Of a stretch of DNA of 64,000 nt, positions 48,069-56,891 are shown piece after piece. Position 1 is the stretch's first letter; each line of letters starts with the position of its first letter. The stretch lies in NCBI GenBank assembly GCA_964511535.1, contig CAZEFW010000017.1, forward strand, positions 1 through 64,000, read 5' to 3'. Made by a program: the position numbers and the translations under genes. Under the pieces are notes generated by a model that made no database searches, had not been told where the DNA came from, and saw only the letters and a list, made by a program, of their open reading frames with translations. The DNA is from CAZCFB01 sp964511535. GTDB taxonomy: Bacteria; Myxococcota_A; Polyangia; GCA-2747355; CAZCFB01.

Positions 48069-50195
48069 CTATCGACCAAAGCCGATGCGCGCAGCCGGGC
48101 TCTCCTTCAGCTCCAGCTCGGTGTCCAGTCCGTCCAGCAGGTCCGCGGCCTCCACCGCTCCCCCCAGCGCCCGCAGCCGCCTCGCCACCGCCGCGAAGTC
48201 CCCCGGCGTCAGCCCGGGCCTCGCCGCCATGCGCTCCACCTCCGGCCCCTGCAGGGCCTCCCCGGTGATCCCGAGCGCCTCGAGGGTGTTGCGGGCCATG
48301 ATGCGCGCCTGCCCCCGGCGCAGGTAGCCCAGCTGCACCTTGAACACGAACCGCCGCATGGCCGCCTGATCCAGGTCCCCCATCAGGTTGGTGGTGCAGA
48401 CCACGATGCCGGGGTAGCGCTCCAGCTGCTGCAGCAGCTCGTTGACCTGGGTCACCTCCCAGCTGTGGTGCGCGCCGCGCCGGTCGCGCAGGAACGAGTC
48501 GGCCTCGTCCAGCAGCAGCACCGCGCCCTCGCGCCCGGCCCGGCGAAACGCCCGGGCGATGAACTGCTCGGTCTCGCCCACGTACTTGCTCAGCAGGTCC
48601 GAGGCCATGTGGCGGTGCAGCTCGCGCCCGGACCGGCGCGCCAGGTGCGCGGCGAACTCCGACTTGCCGGTCCCCGGCGGGCCGTACATGCAGATGCTGA
48701 TCCCCTGCCCCCCGCGCGGCTCCCACCCCTCCAGCTGCGAGGCCAGCGCCTCCAGGTCGGCGTCGGCGTTGACCACCCGGAGGTCATAGGCGCCCGTGGA
48801 CAGGGTGTCTACCGCGGGCGGCTCCTGGCCCAGCACCAGCCGCTCCACCGGCTCGATGATCCGCTCCACCAGGGCCAGGTCAACTTCGCCCTGCGCGCCG
48901 AGGGACGCGGCGGACCGCACCGCCCCGGCCAGCTGCGCCGGGCTCACCGGGTGGCGACGGGCCAGGTCGCTCACCTGCGCCTCGTCGAGGCCCTGCACAT
49001 CGCCCAGGTGCCGCCGCAGCACCCGCGCCCGCTGCGTGGCGCCCGGCTGGTCCAGCTCCACCGCGAAGGAGAAGCGCCGCAGGAAGGCCGGATCGATGCC
49101 CTCTGTGGCGTTGGTGACCCAGATGGTGGGAACCGGGTTGCTCTCCAGCGCCCGGTTGAACCACTGCTTGGACATGTGCGCCACGCCCCGCGCGCCGCCC
49201 CCCATCAGCCCGCTCAGCCGCCAGTCGAACAGGTCCTCCAGCTCGTCGAACAGCAGCAGCGCCTGCTCGCGCGCCATCAGCCGCTGGCCCAGCAGCAGCG
49301 ATGCGATGCGCTGGTCCGGCGTGGGCGTGTGCCCCTCCCGATCCGCGGTGCCCACGCTGTACAGCCGCGCGCCCAGCTCCACCGCCAGCACGCGGGCCAG
49401 CTCGGTCTTGCCCGTGCCCGTGGGGCCGTGGACCAGGATGTTGGTGCCGCCCCGGCGACCGGCGAGCTCCGCCGACAGCAGGTCCCGGGCCAGGCCCGCC
49501 GCCGCGCCCACGTGGGCAAAGTCCTCCAGCGTCAGATCCCCGGTCCCGGTCTCGGGCAGGAACCGCTGCACGAACCGCCGCCGGTCCAGGCCGGGGCGCA
49601 GCACCAGGTCCAGCAGCCTGGGGTGCAGTTCGATGATGTCCCCCAGGGACCAGTGCTCGTGGTGTGACAGCCGCACCATGCCCGCCTTGACCAGCGGCCC
49701 GGCGGCCGACAGCACCTCGAGCACCGGCGGCAGCGGCGCCTTGATGGCGGCGGCCACCACCCGGGCGGCCCGGCTCAGCGCCTGGCGGCCGAACATGCAC
49801 GTCAGGTCCTGCAGCCCCTCCCCCTGGTTCAGGGTCAGCAGGAACTGCAGCACCGCCCGGTCCCACTTGCCGAGGCCCAGCAGGGAGCCCACCACCTTGA
49901 GGTTGGCGCGCGCCGGCTCCAGGGGATCCTTGGGCTGCCGGGGCCGGCCCGCCTTGCTGTCCAGCAGCCGCTGCAGCTTCCCCCGCAGGGCCTTGCCCTC
50001 CAGGTCTCCTGCCCCGCCGCCGTACCGGGCCAGCTCCTGCACCAGGTCGTTGCTCTCCATCTCGGAGATCACCTTCGGCTTGAGCTGGCGCAGGGTGGTC
50101 CCCGCGATGAGGTTTCGCGCGTATCCCAGCGCGGTCCGGTGAAACGGATCCTCGTCCAGGGGCCTCGGGGGTGTGGGCCTACGTCGTGATCTCAT
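48069..50195 (-). CDS. tandem-AAA+ ATPase upstream of sbcDC
   Basis: A 708-residue protein with an N-terminal helical domain of about 230 residues and two AAA+ modules. Module 1 has Walker A HGPTGTGKTE (about 256-264), Walker B LLLFDELEDLFD and sensor TIWVTNA. Module 2 has Walker A YGPPGTGKSE (about 505-512), LLLDEADSF, an SKYVGETEQFIARAF pore-type segment and VCTTNL. Both look competent for ATP hydrolysis. The layout recalls CDC48-like unfoldases, but the N-domain is different. ATG 50195 follows GGGAGGGAG. It is divergent from a WYL regulator and leads the sbcDC operon, suggesting a remodelling role in DNA repair or defence. Confidence 0.85.
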   Translation of the reverse strand: MRSRRRPTPPRPLDEDPFHRTALGYARNLIAGTTLRQLKPKVISEMESNDLVQELARYGGGAGDLEGKALRGKLQRLLDSKAGRPRQPKDPLEPARANLKVVGSLLGLGKWDRAVLQFLLTLNQGEGLQDLTCMFGRQALSRAARVVAAAIKAPLPPVLEVLSAAGPLVKAGMVRLSHHEHWSLGDIIELHPRLLDLVLRPGLDRRRFVQRFLPETGTGDLTLEDFAHVGAAAGLARDLLSAELAGRRGGTNILVHGPTGTGKTELARVLAVELGARLYSVGTADREGHTPTPDQRIASLLLGQRLMAREQALLLFDELEDLFDWRLSGLMGGGARGVAHMSKQWFNRALESNPVPTIWVTNATEGIDPAFLRRFSFAVELDQPGATQRARVLRRHLGDVQGLDEAQVSDLARRHPVSPAQLAGAVRSAASLGAQGEVDLALVERIIEPVERLVLGQEPPAVDTLSTGAYDLRVVNADADLEALASQLEGWEPRGGQGISICMYGPPGTGKSEFAAHLARRSGRELHRHMASDLLSKYVGETEQFIARAFRRAGREGAVLLLDEADSFLRDRRGAHHSWEVTQVNELLQQLERYPGIVVCTTNLMGDLDQAAMRRFVFKVQLGYLRRGQARIMARNTLEALGITGEALQGPEVERMAARPGLTPGDFAAVARRLRALGGAVEAADLLDGLDTELELKESPAARIGFGR

Positions 50196-50359
50196 GCTCC
50201 CTCCCAGGGCCGGGTTTGACACTGGCCTCTTGCACATAAAACAGGGTAGCGGCATCCTCGGTCATCCGGGGTCACACCAGCCGCACCTCAACGCCGTTCA
50301 CTTCAGGACGAGCGGAGGCGCGCGTTGCTGACATCTCTCGGCCCCGCGGGAGGGTAAAG

Positions 50360-51355
50360 ATGGCAAAGGGTGACGGCCGAAACGCGCAGCTGACCCGCCT
50401 GCTCGGGATCCTGCGCGATCTGGACCGCCTGGGCGGCGTGGACCTGTACGAGCTGGCGCAGAAGTACGACGCCTCGGTGCGCACCATCCGGCGCGATCTG
50501 GAGGCGCTGCAGGAGGTGGGGCTACCGCTGGAGGCCGAGGCGAAGGGCAAGAAGAAGCGCTGGCGGGTGGCCTTCGGCGATCGGCTGACCAAGCTGGCCA
50601 GCTTGCTGGACGCAAGCCACTACCTCGGCCTGCGTATGGCCATGGGCCAGGTGGGCGGCGCCGCCCGCGCGTCGGAGCTGTTCACCGCCCTCGAGGACCT
50701 GTCGGACAAGGTGGAGACCGCCCTGGGCAAGCGCGCGCGGGACACGCTGGCCGCCATCGAGCGCTGCTTTCACTCCTATGAAAAGCGCACCTTCCGCAGC
50801 GCGCCGCCCGACGCTTTCTGGCCCCTGGTGATGGCCATCACCGGCAACCGGCTGTGTCAGGTGACCTACCGCGCGCCAAGCACCCAGCCCCGGGACAAGA
50901 GCTACAAGGTGCTGCCGCTCAAGCTGTTCACCTACCAGGGCGCCATCTACCTCATGGCCTACACCCCGACCTACAAGAACTACCTCAACCTGAACCTGCA
51001 CCGGCTCAAGGGGCTCAAGGTGCTCAAGGAGACCCAGGAGCCCCCGGCGGACTTCGACCCCGAGCGGCTGGAGAACGCGGCCTTCGGCGTCTACCACAGC
51101 GGCAAGCCGGTGAACTTCAAGCTGCGCTTCACGGACCAGGTGGCCGAGTACATCCGCGAGCGTACCTGGCACCCGACCCAGAAGATCATCGACCTGCCCG
51201 ACGGCGGGCTGGAGCTGACCTTCCGCTGCGTGCATTCCTACGAGGTCACGGCCTGGGTCATGTCATGGCTCGAGGGCGTGGAGGTGCTGGCGCCCAAGAA
51301 GCTCCGAGACGAGCTGGCGGGCATGGGGACGTTCCTGACGGATACCTACGCATGA
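50360..51355 (+). CDS. WYL-domain transcriptional regulator
   Basis: A 331-residue regulator. The N-terminal winged helix-turn-helix (about 1-60) shows LLGILRDLDRLGGVDLYELA and ASVRTIRRDLEAL. The WYL domain (about 150-230) shows NRLCQVTYRAPS, YKVLPLKLFTYQGAIYLMAY and a C-terminal WCX-like extension. WYL proteins bind nucleic-acid ligands or act as switches in DNA-damage and defence operons. ATG 50360 follows GGGAGGG. It is divergent from the AAA+/SbcDC operon across 164 bp, the usual position for a regulator of that operon. Confidence 0.9.
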   Translation: MAKGDGRNAQLTRLLGILRDLDRLGGVDLYELAQKYDASVRTIRRDLEALQEVGLPLEAEAKGKKKRWRVAFGDRLTKLASLLDASHYLGLRMAMGQVGGAARASELFTALEDLSDKVETALGKRARDTLAAIERCFHSYEKRTFRSAPPDAFWPLVMAITGNRLCQVTYRAPSTQPRDKSYKVLPLKLFTYQGAIYLMAYTPTYKNYLNLNLHRLKGLKVLKETQEPPADFDPERLENAAFGVYHSGKPVNFKLRFTDQVAEYIRERTWHPTQKIIDLPDGGLELTFRCVHSYEVTAWVMSWLEGVEVLAPKKLRDELAGMGTFLTDTYA

Positions 51356-51381
51356 GGGGCTGGCGCGCGACCTGGCGCTGG

Positions 51382-51425
51382 GCGCTCTTGCTTGGGTCGG
51401 ACCATGACCCGGTGCGCAAGAGCGC
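51382..51425 (+). terminator. hairpin after the WYL gene
   Basis: A 10-bp perfect outer stem (GCGCTCTTGC at 51382-51391 with GCAAGAGCGC at 51416-51425) contains a second inner GGGTC/GACCC stem. No T run follows, so if it terminates it is not a classical intrinsic terminator. It separates the WYL gene from the GH5 gene. Confidence 0.5.
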
Positions 51426-51448
51426 TGTGAAGAAGGAATAGACCGCCA

Positions 51449-52909
51449 ATGCCAAGACTCTGCCTGTTTATCTGCCTGGCCATGGCCCTGGCTACCAGCG
51501 CCGGCTGCTCGGCCGAGGGTCAGGACGAGTCGCTGCGCCCGCCGCAGCTCGACAGCCGGCGGCTGAAGGTGGTGGGCCGCGAGCTGCGCGACGGGCTGGA
51601 CCGCCAGGTGCTGCTGCGGGGCTTCTCCGCGGGGGGACGGGCCAAGATGCCTCCCTTCATCCCGTTCGAGGTCAGCGCCGGCGACTTCGCCAAGCAGACG
51701 GACAGCTACTTCGCCGCGCATCGGGCCCTGGGCGCCAACATGGTCAGGCTGGTCCTGTCATGGGAGGCCCTCGAGTCGGTCAAGGGCATGTACGACGCCC
51801 TGTACTGGAAGCGGTTTCGGGCCATGCTGGACGCGGCCCATGCCCGCGGCCTGTCCGTCATCGTCGACTTCCACCAGGACGTGTTCGCCTCGCCCTTCTG
51901 CGGTGACGGCTTCCCGCTGTGGGCGCTGGGCAACATGACATACGGCAAGCCACGCTACGACTGCGACAGGCTCAAGTGGGGCCAGCAATACTTCGACCCC
52001 ACGGGGCCGGTGGGCAAGGCCTTCGACCGGTTGTGGAACAACACCGACGGCCTGCAGGACCGGCTCGAGGCGATGTGGAAGCATGTCGCGTCGCAGCTGC
52101 GCTCCCACCCGGCGGTGGCGGCCTTCGAGGTGATCAACGAGCCCGGGGCGGGCTCCATCGGCGAAAAGACCTTCAGCTCAAAGACGCTGCCGCAGCTCTA
52201 CGCGCGCGTGGGGCGCGCGATCCAGGCCGCCGCCGGGGCCAAGGTGCCGGTGCTGGGGGGCGGCCCGGCCGGCGATCCCCAGGCGCTGGCCGGGCACCTG
52301 GAGCGGCCCAACCTCGACGCCTTCGTCTACGCTCCGCACTACTACGACACCGCCATGTTCGTGGGCATGCCCATGTTCTCCGAGAGCGTCGTGCGCGACG
52401 GGCTGACCCGGGCGTTCGCCCACGCCTCGAAGTGGGGGGTGCCCGGCATCCTCGGCGAGTTCGGCGCGCCCAACGACAACGCCAAAAAGGGGGACTATGT
52501 CGGCTTCGTGCTGGACGTGATGGACAGCCTGTACCTCGGCGCCGTGATCTGGGACGGGTCCATCTCCAAGCGCCTTTGGAACAACGAGGACTTCTCGGCC
52601 TTCCACGCCGACGGCCGCGCGCGCGGCTGGGCCGACGCCATGATCCGGGGGTACCCCCGGGCGGTGGCCGGCAAGGTCACCCGGTTTGTCTGGAGCAAGG
52701 CGAACCGGACCCTGCGCCTGGAGGTGAACCCGGCCAGGGCAGGGATTACCGAGGTCTACTGGCCCGCGCGGCGACTGGGAAAGCAGCCGGAGGTCTCGGT
52801 GCAGGGCGCCAGCTGGAACTGGATCGCCGACCAGGAGCTGCTGCTGGTCTCGGCGAAGCAGGGCGCCGCGGTGGTGGTGGACCTGGGGCCGCCCGGCTCA
52901 GGCTCCTGA
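51449..52909 (+). CDS. endoglycoceramidase-like GH5 lipoprotein
   Basis: A 486-residue lipoprotein (lipobox TSAGC) with a GH5 barrel. VIVDFHQDVF is typical of the endoglycoceramidase branch, the acid/base is E231 in EVINEPG and the nucleophile is E337 in ILGEFG. The last 80 residues fit the small GH5_C beta domain found in endoglycoceramidases. Those enzymes release the glycan from glycosphingolipids; related members cleave other aryl or steryl glucosides. A Cys pair near HQDVF...CGD also fits. It is followed by the M23 gene after 47 bp. Confidence 0.83.
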   Translation: MPRLCLFICLAMALATSAGCSAEGQDESLRPPQLDSRRLKVVGRELRDGLDRQVLLRGFSAGGRAKMPPFIPFEVSAGDFAKQTDSYFAAHRALGANMVRLVLSWEALESVKGMYDALYWKRFRAMLDAAHARGLSVIVDFHQDVFASPFCGDGFPLWALGNMTYGKPRYDCDRLKWGQQYFDPTGPVGKAFDRLWNNTDGLQDRLEAMWKHVASQLRSHPAVAAFEVINEPGAGSIGEKTFSSKTLPQLYARVGRAIQAAAGAKVPVLGGGPAGDPQALAGHLERPNLDAFVYAPHYYDTAMFVGMPMFSESVVRDGLTRAFAHASKWGVPGILGEFGAPNDNAKKGDYVGFVLDVMDSLYLGAVIWDGSISKRLWNNEDFSAFHADGRARGWADAMIRGYPRAVAGKVTRFVWSKANRTLRLEVNPARAGITEVYWPARRLGKQPEVSVQGASWNWIADQELLLVSAKQGAAVVVDLGPPGSGS

Positions 52910-52956
52910 CACCGGCGGCCTGGACAGCGCCGCGGCGGCCTGGCTAGGATCCGGGC

Positions 52957-53835
52957 ATGGCCCTCCCCCCCGGCTCCATGCCGCGCATCACCCTCTCCCT
53001 GTTCATGACCCTCGCGCTGCTCGCTGCCGTGCCGGGCTGCAGCGATCCAGAGGGCGCCGCGCTGCCCGACGGCGCGGCCGCCCCGGACGCCGCCGACCTG
53101 GGCGCCGGGGACCTGGCCGCCAGCGACCTGGCCGCCAGCGACCTCGGCGCCGGCTTCAAGGACTTCCTCACCCCTGCTTACTACGCCGCGGCCCCCGGCG
53201 CCTCGCCGCGCAAGGAGATCGACGCGCTGCTGGCGGCGGCGCGCAAGACGCCGCTGCACCACCCGCTCAAGGACAAGGCCGGGACCATCCCGTCCCACAA
53301 GGTGCCGACCATGGGCCGGTTCGGCGCCAGCAAGGGGCCGGCCGCCGCGGCCCAGCACCACCCCGCCATGGACATGCACGTGGGCAACAAGCAGAGCGCG
53401 GTGACGCTGTACGCGGCCCACGACGGCGTGGTCTCAACCGTCCGGAACGCGCCCAAGTACCGGCACTATGTGGCCATCACCAGCACGCTCAAGGACAGCG
53501 GCGGCAAGGCCCTGGGCAAGCTGGTCACGCTGTACGCCCACGTGGACCTCGACCTGGACGAGGCGGCCGGGCTGAAGCTGGACGGCAAGACCGTGCGCGC
53601 TGGGGACATGATCTCGAAGAACCTGTACGCCTCCACGGTGGGCGGGCCGCACCTGCACCTGGAGGTGCGGCTGTACCGTCCGGCGGACTCGGGGTCGGAG
53701 ACCTTCTACGGCAACAAGAAGGGCAACCCCGCGTTGACCTCCCCGTCAGCGGGCGGCTGGACCCTCGGCCACTGGGACCCGGCCGTGGGCTACGGCTTCG
53801 CCGACCCGCGCAACCACGGGGTGAACCTGCCCTGA
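52957..53835 (+). CDS. M23/LytM-type lipoprotein
   Basis: A 292-residue protein with a lipoprotein signal (LLAAVPGC) and a repeated Asp/Leu/Ala linker (GDLAASDLAASDL). The LytM/M23-type domain has HHPAMD (H135...D139) and PHLHLEVR (H232, H234), the HxxxD and HxH zinc ligands. It would cut peptidoglycan cross-links or other peptides outside the cytoplasm. The start is ATG 52957, with ATG 52978 as an alternative. It converges on the DUF2169 gene 23 bp away. Confidence 0.82.
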   Translation: MALPPGSMPRITLSLFMTLALLAAVPGCSDPEGAALPDGAAAPDAADLGAGDLAASDLAASDLGAGFKDFLTPAYYAAAPGASPRKEIDALLAAARKTPLHHPLKDKAGTIPSHKVPTMGRFGASKGPAAAAQHHPAMDMHVGNKQSAVTLYAAHDGVVSTVRNAPKYRHYVAITSTLKDSGGKALGKLVTLYAHVDLDLDEAAGLKLDGKTVRAGDMISKNLYASTVGGPHLHLEVRLYRPADSGSETFYGNKKGNPALTSPSAGGWTLGHWDPAVGYGFADPRNHGVNLP

Positions 53836-53858
53836 GGCCTCGGGCCGCCGCGCGCCTG

Positions 53859-55019
53859 CTACCAGCGCACCGCGAACCGGACCCGCTCCAGCTGCTCCGA
53901 CGCGTGAGGCCACTTCGCGCGCACCCGGCCGCTCCAGACCAGCGAGACCCGCCCCAGGTCCTTCTCCACCAGCACGGTGCCGAGGAAAGGCCGCGCCTGG
54001 ATCGGCTCCTGGCCCAGGGGCTGAATCCACAGCGCAGGCACCTCTCCCGGCAGCCGGAAGATGAACTCCGGGTGTTCGGGGTCCATGCCGCGCAGGGTGA
54101 TCTCCTCGTCGCCGCGCATGGCAGGCAGGATCAGCGCGGGCGATGCGCCGTTCATGAACCTGGCAGAGGGGCCCGCATTTTGGCTCTTGTGCTCGAAGGC
54201 GTCGGGCGGGGCGGTGCCCAGGGCGAACTCCCGGGGCGGCGGGTCGTCCGGCCCGGGCATATCCGCGCGGTGCATTGTGCTCCATGCGCCGAGGAAAACC
54301 ACCCGCGGAAACCACGCGTAGCTGAACCAGTCCACGCCCGCAGGCACAGGCTGGCGATGCCACTTGAACTGGTCGCCGGTGACCAGCCGCTCCGGGGTGA
54401 GCAGGTCCGCGGGGTCCTCGATCTCGGGCAAGGCCAGGCCGTCCAGCTCGGGGGAGAACGCCACCACGTACCCCTTGCCCGCGGTGTTGCGGCGGTAGGC
54501 GGCCATGCTCATGATGGGCGACGAGAGGTCGCGGCCGTGCAGGAAGGGGCGCAGCAAGTCGATGTTTTCGGCATCGAGCTTCGGGCGCGCCACCTCGTCC
54601 ACGCCGCCGTAGGCGTTGCCGTAGTTCAGCTCCACCGACTCGAACGGCTCGGGGCTGGTGAAGCTGATGGTATCGCCCCGCAGGGCCACCTTGCGGGGGC
54701 CGCTGACGCGCAGCCGCGCCAGGGTGCGGCCCTGCACGTCAACGCTCGCCTCCATGCCGGTCACGGGCTTGCCGCCGGGCGCCCACGCGCTGGCCTTGAC
54801 CACCAGGTCGCACGCCTCCTTGAACGCCCAGCACTCGGTGTCCGCCACCAGCAGCTCGCCGTCATCTTCCAGGTCGGATCGCAGGTCCGGCTGCTCGGCC
54901 AGGGGCTGGCACACGCCATCCGGACGCAGCTGGTAGGCGCGCCGGGCCAGCAGGGCCAGCTCGGTGGCCTGGCCCAGCAGCAGCTCGGTGCCTGGACGGT
55001 CCCTGGCCTCGCCGGTCAC
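53859..55019 (-). CDS. DUF2169 protein (T6SS adaptor type), copy 2
   Basis: A protein of about 386 residues of the DUF2169 family: an N-terminal beta region (LALLARRAYQL, DLVVKASAWAPGGKPV) and the hallmark PEPFESVELNYGNAYGG. A C-terminal beta part contains MRGDEEITLRGMDPEHPEF. DUF2169 proteins act as adaptors loading PAAR-like or effector proteins onto the type VI spike. The GTG at 55019 overlaps the upstream stop as GTGA and is preferred over 55028. Confidence 0.8.
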   Translation of the reverse strand: MTGEARDRPGTELLLGQATELALLARRAYQLRPDGVCQPLAEQPDLRSDLEDDGELLVADTECWAFKEACDLVVKASAWAPGGKPVTGMEASVDVQGRTLARLRVSGPRKVALRGDTISFTSPEPFESVELNYGNAYGGVDEVARPKLDAENIDLLRPFLHGRDLSSPIMSMAAYRRNTAGKGYVVAFSPELDGLALPEIEDPADLLTPERLVTGDQFKWHRQPVPAGVDWFSYAWFPRVVFLGAWSTMHRADMPGPDDPPPREFALGTAPPDAFEHKSQNAGPSARFMNGASPALILPAMRGDEEITLRGMDPEHPEFIFRLPGEVPALWIQPLGQEPIQARPFLGTVLVEKDLGRVSLVWSGRVRAKWPHASEQLERVRFAVRW

Positions 55020-55903
55020 AGCGCCCACCCATCATCGCCGCTGGGCGCCGCGCTCCAGGGGTGGGTGAACCGCCACCTGTCGGTCTCGCCTGGGGTTTCA
55101 TTATCGCCCGCCGGGTCCGACGAGCTGTGAGTGCTCACTCCGAAGCCGGCAACGCCCAGGGCGGGGCGCGCGTCCGAGCCCACCCCATCGCCGTCCATGG
55201 CCTGCTGGGCGAACTGGCCGATGTTGGTGGGGCCGGTGCCGGCGTTGCCCGCGGCCGCCCCGGTGGACATCCATCCCGGGGCAGAGCCGAAGATCGCCTC
55301 GGTGATCGCCTTGGCCAGTTTGCCGCCCTTGCCCAGCAGCTTGAGCGCGACCCGCCCCGCCTTGGCGAAAGGGGTGGCCTCCCACGCAGCCTGCCAGGCG
55401 GACTCGCACGCCACGTTGATGATGCCGCCGACGATGTCGCCCCAGGTCATGCCCACGAAGACCCGGTACTCGGTGGGCAAGTGCATGCCCGTGGGCAGCC
55501 CGGGCAGCGAGCAGACGATGCCGCCGAACAGGGGGATGCAGTAGGGGATCGGGTCGGCGCACACCGGCAGAGAGGCGCCGCCCACGTCCAGCTGGACCTT
55601 GTGGGCGCAGAACATCGGCTTGCACGCGGCCGTGGAGGTGCACAGGAGGCTCATCAGGATGCTCGCGGCCGTGGCGGAGATGGGCTCGATGGAGGGGCAC
55701 ACCATGACGTGCACCCGCCCCGGGCCCGTGTCATGGCCCATGCCGATGGGGTTGTTGCCGGGGAACGGCCCGATCTCCACGTGCTTCGCGTGCTTCTGAA
55801 TAAACGGGATGGGGCCCCACCAGGTGAAGAGCGAGGCGCCCACACAGGGCGGGTGAAACTCGATGGCGGGGGGGATGTCGTAAATCATGATGCAGCGATG
55901 CAT
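55016..55903 (-). CDS. probable PAAR-like spike or cargo protein
   Basis: A 295-residue protein with a Gly/Pro/Cys-rich N-terminal half (IGPFPGNNPIGMGHDTG, MFCAHKVQLDVGG, PIPYCIPLFGG) consistent with a DUF4150/PAAR-like fold. The unrecognised C-terminal extension of about 180 residues contains an amphipathic stretch (KLLGKGGKLAKAITEAIFG). Its place between two DUF2169 genes is the strongest argument. The extension might be a toxin domain, a cargo-binding tail or a linker. The start at 55903 is 4 bp after the previous stop; MIYDIPP at 55888 is an alternative start. Confidence 0.55.
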   Translation of the reverse strand: MHRCIMIYDIPPAIEFHPPCVGASLFTWWGPIPFIQKHAKHVEIGPFPGNNPIGMGHDTGPGRVHVMVCPSIEPISATAASILMSLLCTSTAACKPMFCAHKVQLDVGGASLPVCADPIPYCIPLFGGIVCSLPGLPTGMHLPTEYRVFVGMTWGDIVGGIINVACESAWQAAWEATPFAKAGRVALKLLGKGGKLAKAITEAIFGSAPGWMSTGAAAGNAGTGPTNIGQFAQQAMDGDGVGSDARPALGVAGFGVSTHSSSDPAGDNETPGETDRWRFTHPWSAAPSGDDGWAL

Positions 55904-55907
55904 CGGC

Positions 55908-56891
55908 TCACGCGCTCCTTTGCGAGAACACCACGCGGCGCAGCTCGCGAGGCCGCAGCGGGAAGGTGTCGGCGGCTCGCCAGCGCAGGCAGATCCGCCG
56001 TTCCTCGACCTGTAGGATGATGGTGTCCAGCTGTGCCAGCACATCGCGCCGGTCCTCGCCGTACTCGAGGGTGACGCGCCCGGGGCATGGGGGCAGGGAC
56101 AGGGAGAGGTCGCCCTCCGGCGTCATGCCCTGGACCCGCAGCGCGGTCCTCGGCGGCGGCCCCGGCGGGAAGGTCATGTCCGGGTGGGCCCAGTTGAGGA
56201 TCAGGGGGGCCTGCTCCTCGGGTGGAGCGGTCACCGGCTTGCCGTCCTCCCCGGGCCTTGCCATGCGGGACAGGCGCAGGCCGCCGTCCATGGGGTAAGG
56301 GCCGAAGCCCACAGGGTCGGGCCGGTCGCCAGGCGCGGTGATGAGGGCGTCGGGGTCCTCGATGTTGGGCAGCGCTGTCCCTGCGGCGCGCTCCAGATCC
56401 AGGATCAGGCCGCGGCCCACCTGGTTGTTGGTGTCGGCCAGGGAGCCCATGGCGTGCTCGGCCGGGCCGCCGAAGGCCCGGTCCCAGGTCAGGGGCATCT
56501 CGGTGAACGGCTCGGGCGCGGACATGACCAGCTCACCGTCACGATCCAGCCAGGTGCGGTCGCCGATGACCCTCAGGACCCGGCTGTGGGCGCCCAGCTG
56601 CATCACCACGTCCATGCTCCGGACTGCCTGGCCGCCAGGCGCGCGGGCCAGGCCCAGCACCATGAAGTCAGTCCTCGGCTTGGGGGTCGGCCCCTCGCCC
56701 GGGAACTCCCCGTAGGCGGTCTCCAGCGGCCGGAGGTGCACCGGCCACTGAGACTCCAGGGCGGGGGACAGGGCCCCGTCCTCGCCGATGTCGTAGGTGG
56801 CCTTGCAGAGCAGGGCGAAGCCGAGCCCCACCTCCTGCTCGGCGCCAAAGATCAGCTCCGCCTCCAGCCAGGTGCGGTTGTCGAGCTTCAC
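55908..56891 (-). CDS. DUF2169 protein, copy 1
   Basis: A 327-residue DUF2169-family protein with FALLCKATYDIG near the N-terminus, RVIGDRTW and the PEPFTEMPLTWDRAFGG signature. It ends in an ALRVQGMTPEGDL beta region. It is shorter than, and clearly diverged from, the copy at 53859. The start GTG at 56891 overlaps the TGA of a possible upstream small ORF (GTGA). Together the pair and the gene between them form a compact type VI cargo-adaptor cassette. Confidence 0.8.
   Translation of the reverse strand: MKLDNRTWLEAELIFGAEQEVGLGFALLCKATYDIGEDGALSPALESQWPVHLRPLETAYGEFPGEGPTPKPRTDFMVLGLARAPGGQAVRSMDVVMQLGAHSRVLRVIGDRTWLDRDGELVMSAPEPFTEMPLTWDRAFGGPAEHAMGSLADTNNQVGRGLILDLERAAGTALPNIEDPDALITAPGDRPDPVGFGPYPMDGGLRLSRMARPGEDGKPVTAPPEEQAPLILNWAHPDMTFPPGPPPRTALRVQGMTPEGDLSLSLPPCPGRVTLEYGEDRRDVLAQLDTIILQVEERRICLRWRAADTFPLRPRELRRVVFSQRSA

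Noticed and set aside
50196..50359. TTGACA at 50216-50221 as promoter of the WYL gene
   Set aside because: The nearest -10-like hexamers are at 13 or 15 bp spacing, too short for a confident call.
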